From NCBI GenBank assembly GCA_018714445.1, contig DVNK01000062.1:1-38781 (forward strand): a DNA stretch of 38,781 nucleotides. Direction: 5' to 3'. The notes beneath the pieces are model-generated. The model had not been told where the DNA came from. It saw only the letters and a list, made by a program, of their open reading frames with translations, and searched no databases. This DNA is from Candidatus Fimadaptatus faecigallinarum. Lineage in GTDB: Bacteria > Bacillota > Clostridia > Christensenellales > Aristaeellaceae. Shown one piece after another: positions 37,889 to 38,781 of this stretch. Numbering within the stretch: position 1 is the first letter of the stretch; the number at the start of each line of letters is the position of its first letter. Made by a program: the position numbers and the translations under genes.

Positions 37889-38196
37889 GCGCGGTTCCTC
37901 CACTCATGGCCGCGGGCGCTAACGGATATGCCGTATATGCGTCTGAGATACGGATCGCGTCTGCGCCGCTCTGCCCGTTCGCCCGCGGCCCGCGCCCTGG
38001 GCAGTTCGCATTCTACTTCCCACAGCCGGTCGTGCAGGCGGTCGTTTTCTTCCTGTTCAAGCTCCCACATGCGCAGGTAAAAGTCGACCTGTCGCTCCAG
38101 TTTGTGTACCCGCTCCTGAAGATTCGCATTCTCCGCTATCAACTTTACCCCGGGTGCATAGCGTGCATCCGTTGTCGTAGCTATCATCTTATTCAT
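37885..38196 (-). CDS. Coiled-coil early phage protein (103 aa)
   Basis: ATG 38196 has AGGAGG six bases upstream and is preferred to the ATG at 38253. After a short N-terminal segment (MNKMIATTTDARYAPG) there is a long amphipathic helix (KLIAENANLQERVHKLERQVDFYLRMWELEQEENDRLHDRLWEVECEL, about 17-65) typical of a parallel coiled coil. An Arg-rich stretch (RAAGERAERRRRDPYLRR) follows, which could bind nucleic acid. No named family. It is in the early operon upstream of the small acidic gene. Confidence 0.65.
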   Translation of the reverse strand: MNKMIATTTDARYAPGVKLIAENANLQERVHKLERQVDFYLRMWELEQEENDRLHDRLWEVECELPRARAAGERAERRRRDPYLRRIYGISVSARGHEWRNRA

Positions 38197-38222
38197 TGCA
38201 AGCCTCCTGATCTTTGTATACA

Positions 38223-38321
38223 TCAGACCATGTTTGTCCTTTTTTCTGCCCACCCTCCGTCAAGTCCCTCTCGAAGTATCAGAAGGCGAGGCATGTTTTT
38301 GAGTTCTTTGATGCTTTTCAT
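38223..38321 (-). CDS. Candidate 32-aa small ORF overlapping the Cys-rich gene
   Basis: ATG 38321 has AAGGAG nine bases upstream, and the frame runs 32 codons (MKSIKELKNMPRLLILREGLDGG...). It overlaps the last third of the Cys-rich gene in another frame. The good ribosome site argues for translation, but the length and overlap leave it uncertain. A small basic phage peptide is possible. Confidence 0.35.
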   Translation of the reverse strand: MKSIKELKNMPRLLILREGLDGGWAEKRTNMV

Positions 38322-38586
38322 TGGTTTCGCTCCTTTCGATTCTGCAATCCGGGACGGGTTCGCCACCGGCAGGATAGGGTTTATTGAAGTCAACTGTAGT
38401 TCCACCTTCCTCCCTTCTGAACATACAGGTATGATGCGGATCGTGCTGTTTTGCACACTCTTCACAGCACTGTTCGCAGACCTTTTCTCCGCACGGAGCT
38501 TCAGCCCATTCACAGGACGTATCCACGGCAGTATCGAATGTAGCAATGAATTCTCCGCAATGCTCGCAATGGATTGGTATTTTCAT
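38260..38586 (-). CDS. Cys-rich zinc-ribbon-like small protein (108 aa)
   Basis: The start at ATG 38586 has GAGGAT about six bases upstream and overlaps the stop of the cut upstream gene (ATGA). The first 55 residues carry CEHCGEF, C-EW, CGEKVCEQCCEEC and H-PHHTC, a dense set of Cys and His consistent with one or two zinc sites. The last third (ERSETNEKHQRTQKHASPSDTSRGT) is polar and probably disordered. It is an early phage protein of unknown function, possibly nucleic-acid or protein binding. Confidence 0.65.
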   Translation of the reverse strand: MKIPIHCEHCGEFIATFDTAVDTSCEWAEAPCGEKVCEQCCEECAKQHDPHHTCMFRREEGGTTVDFNKPYPAGGEPVPDCRIERSETNEKHQRTQKHASPSDTSRGT

Positions 38587-38781
38587 TGAGCATCCTCCTC
38601 ATAAAGCGCATTGGCCTCTTTCTTCATGCCGTACTTTGTGTAGTAGTAGAACAGAGCTTCACGCTGCGCTTTGGTCATTGGTTTATCGCCCTCCTGGGGC
38701 ATGCCGTACAGCTTTGTTACCTCGCGCATATAGTCTTCGACAGCTTTGAATACCGGCTCAAGGCTGTCTCCTAGTTTATTA
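38583..38781 (-). CDS. 3' end of an early phage gene, cut by the window edge
   Basis: An open frame enters from the right edge and ends at TGA 38583-38585, overlapping the next gene's start. The visible 65 residues (...LEPVFKAVEDYMREVTKLYGMPQEGDKPMTKAQREALFYYYTKYGMKKEANALYEEDAQ) are helical and charged. Phage-like codons and a four-base overlap support a real gene. No family is recognised from the fragment. Confidence 0.6.
   Translation of the reverse strand, partial: NKLGDSLEPVFKAVEDYMREVTKLYGMPQEGDKPMTKAQREALFYYYTKYGMKKEANALYEEDAQ

Noticed and set aside
1..38781. tRNA, rRNA, integrase or insertion sequence
   Set aside because: No tRNA-like cloverleaf, rRNA segment, recombinase motif or transposase was seen in reading both strands, though a dedicated search could not be run.

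Overview
The window is almost entirely one contractile-tailed (myovirus-type) phage or prophage genome segment. Nearly every gene lies on the minus strand, so in transcription order it reads from the right edge to the left. The host is most likely a GC-rich Bacillota/Clostridia. This rests on strong AGGAGG-type ribosome sites before most genes, TTG/GTG starts, a Gram-positive style NlpC/P60-PG_binding-SH3 endolysin, and a Clostridia-type early cassette (DUF2800, DUF2815, PolA, primase-helicase, VRR_NUC, SNF2). Isoleucine in the late genes checked is written mostly as AUA, which is odd for such GC-rich DNA. No integrase, repressor, tRNA or rRNA was seen; the right edge cuts a gene.

Layout in transcription order. 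Early/replication (38781 to 28453): a cut gene, a Cys-rich protein, small coiled-coil proteins, a conserved 'rrp5-like' phage protein, a DUF2800 nuclease, a DUF2815 ssDNA-binding-type protein, DNA polymerase I, an AEP-type primase fused to a RepA-like helicase, a structured intergenic region (31.04-31.25 kb), a VRR_NUC nuclease, an SNF2 helicase, a second Cys-rich protein and a small HTH-like regulator. A candidate promoter followed by a hairpin terminator then precedes the packaging genes. Head (28226 to 20011): Nu1-like TerS, GpA-like TerL, a 41-bp repeat array, gpW, lambda-type portal, a prohead protease-major capsid fusion, a DUF2190 decoration protein, a small acidic protein and a head closure protein. 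Tail (19903 to 7426): gpZ-like protein, putative tail terminator, sheath, tube, a chaperone with a -1 frameshift extension, tape measure, protein X, gpD hub, spike-like protein, gpU-like protein, gp25, gpJ, gpI. Fibres (7429 to 2159): a collar-fibre protein, two paralogous glycine-rich adhesins separated by a 38-codon ORF that carries a G9 tract, and several small fibre/baseplate accessories. Lysis (2072 to 125): a tiny ORF, endolysin and two membrane proteins, closed by a terminator.

The exception is a plus-strand hicAB toxin-antitoxin pair (11428-12050). It has its own consensus sigma70 promoter, operator-like repeats and terminator, and is inserted antisense between tail protein X and gpD as a moron.

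Most worth following up: the 41-bp array (about 20.5-bp half-units) between TerL and gpW, the TGCAAATTTGCA sites plus 16-bp hairpin at 31.05-31.24 kb, the G9 tract beside the adhesins, the promoter-terminator arrangement before TerS, and the T TTT TTG slippery site.
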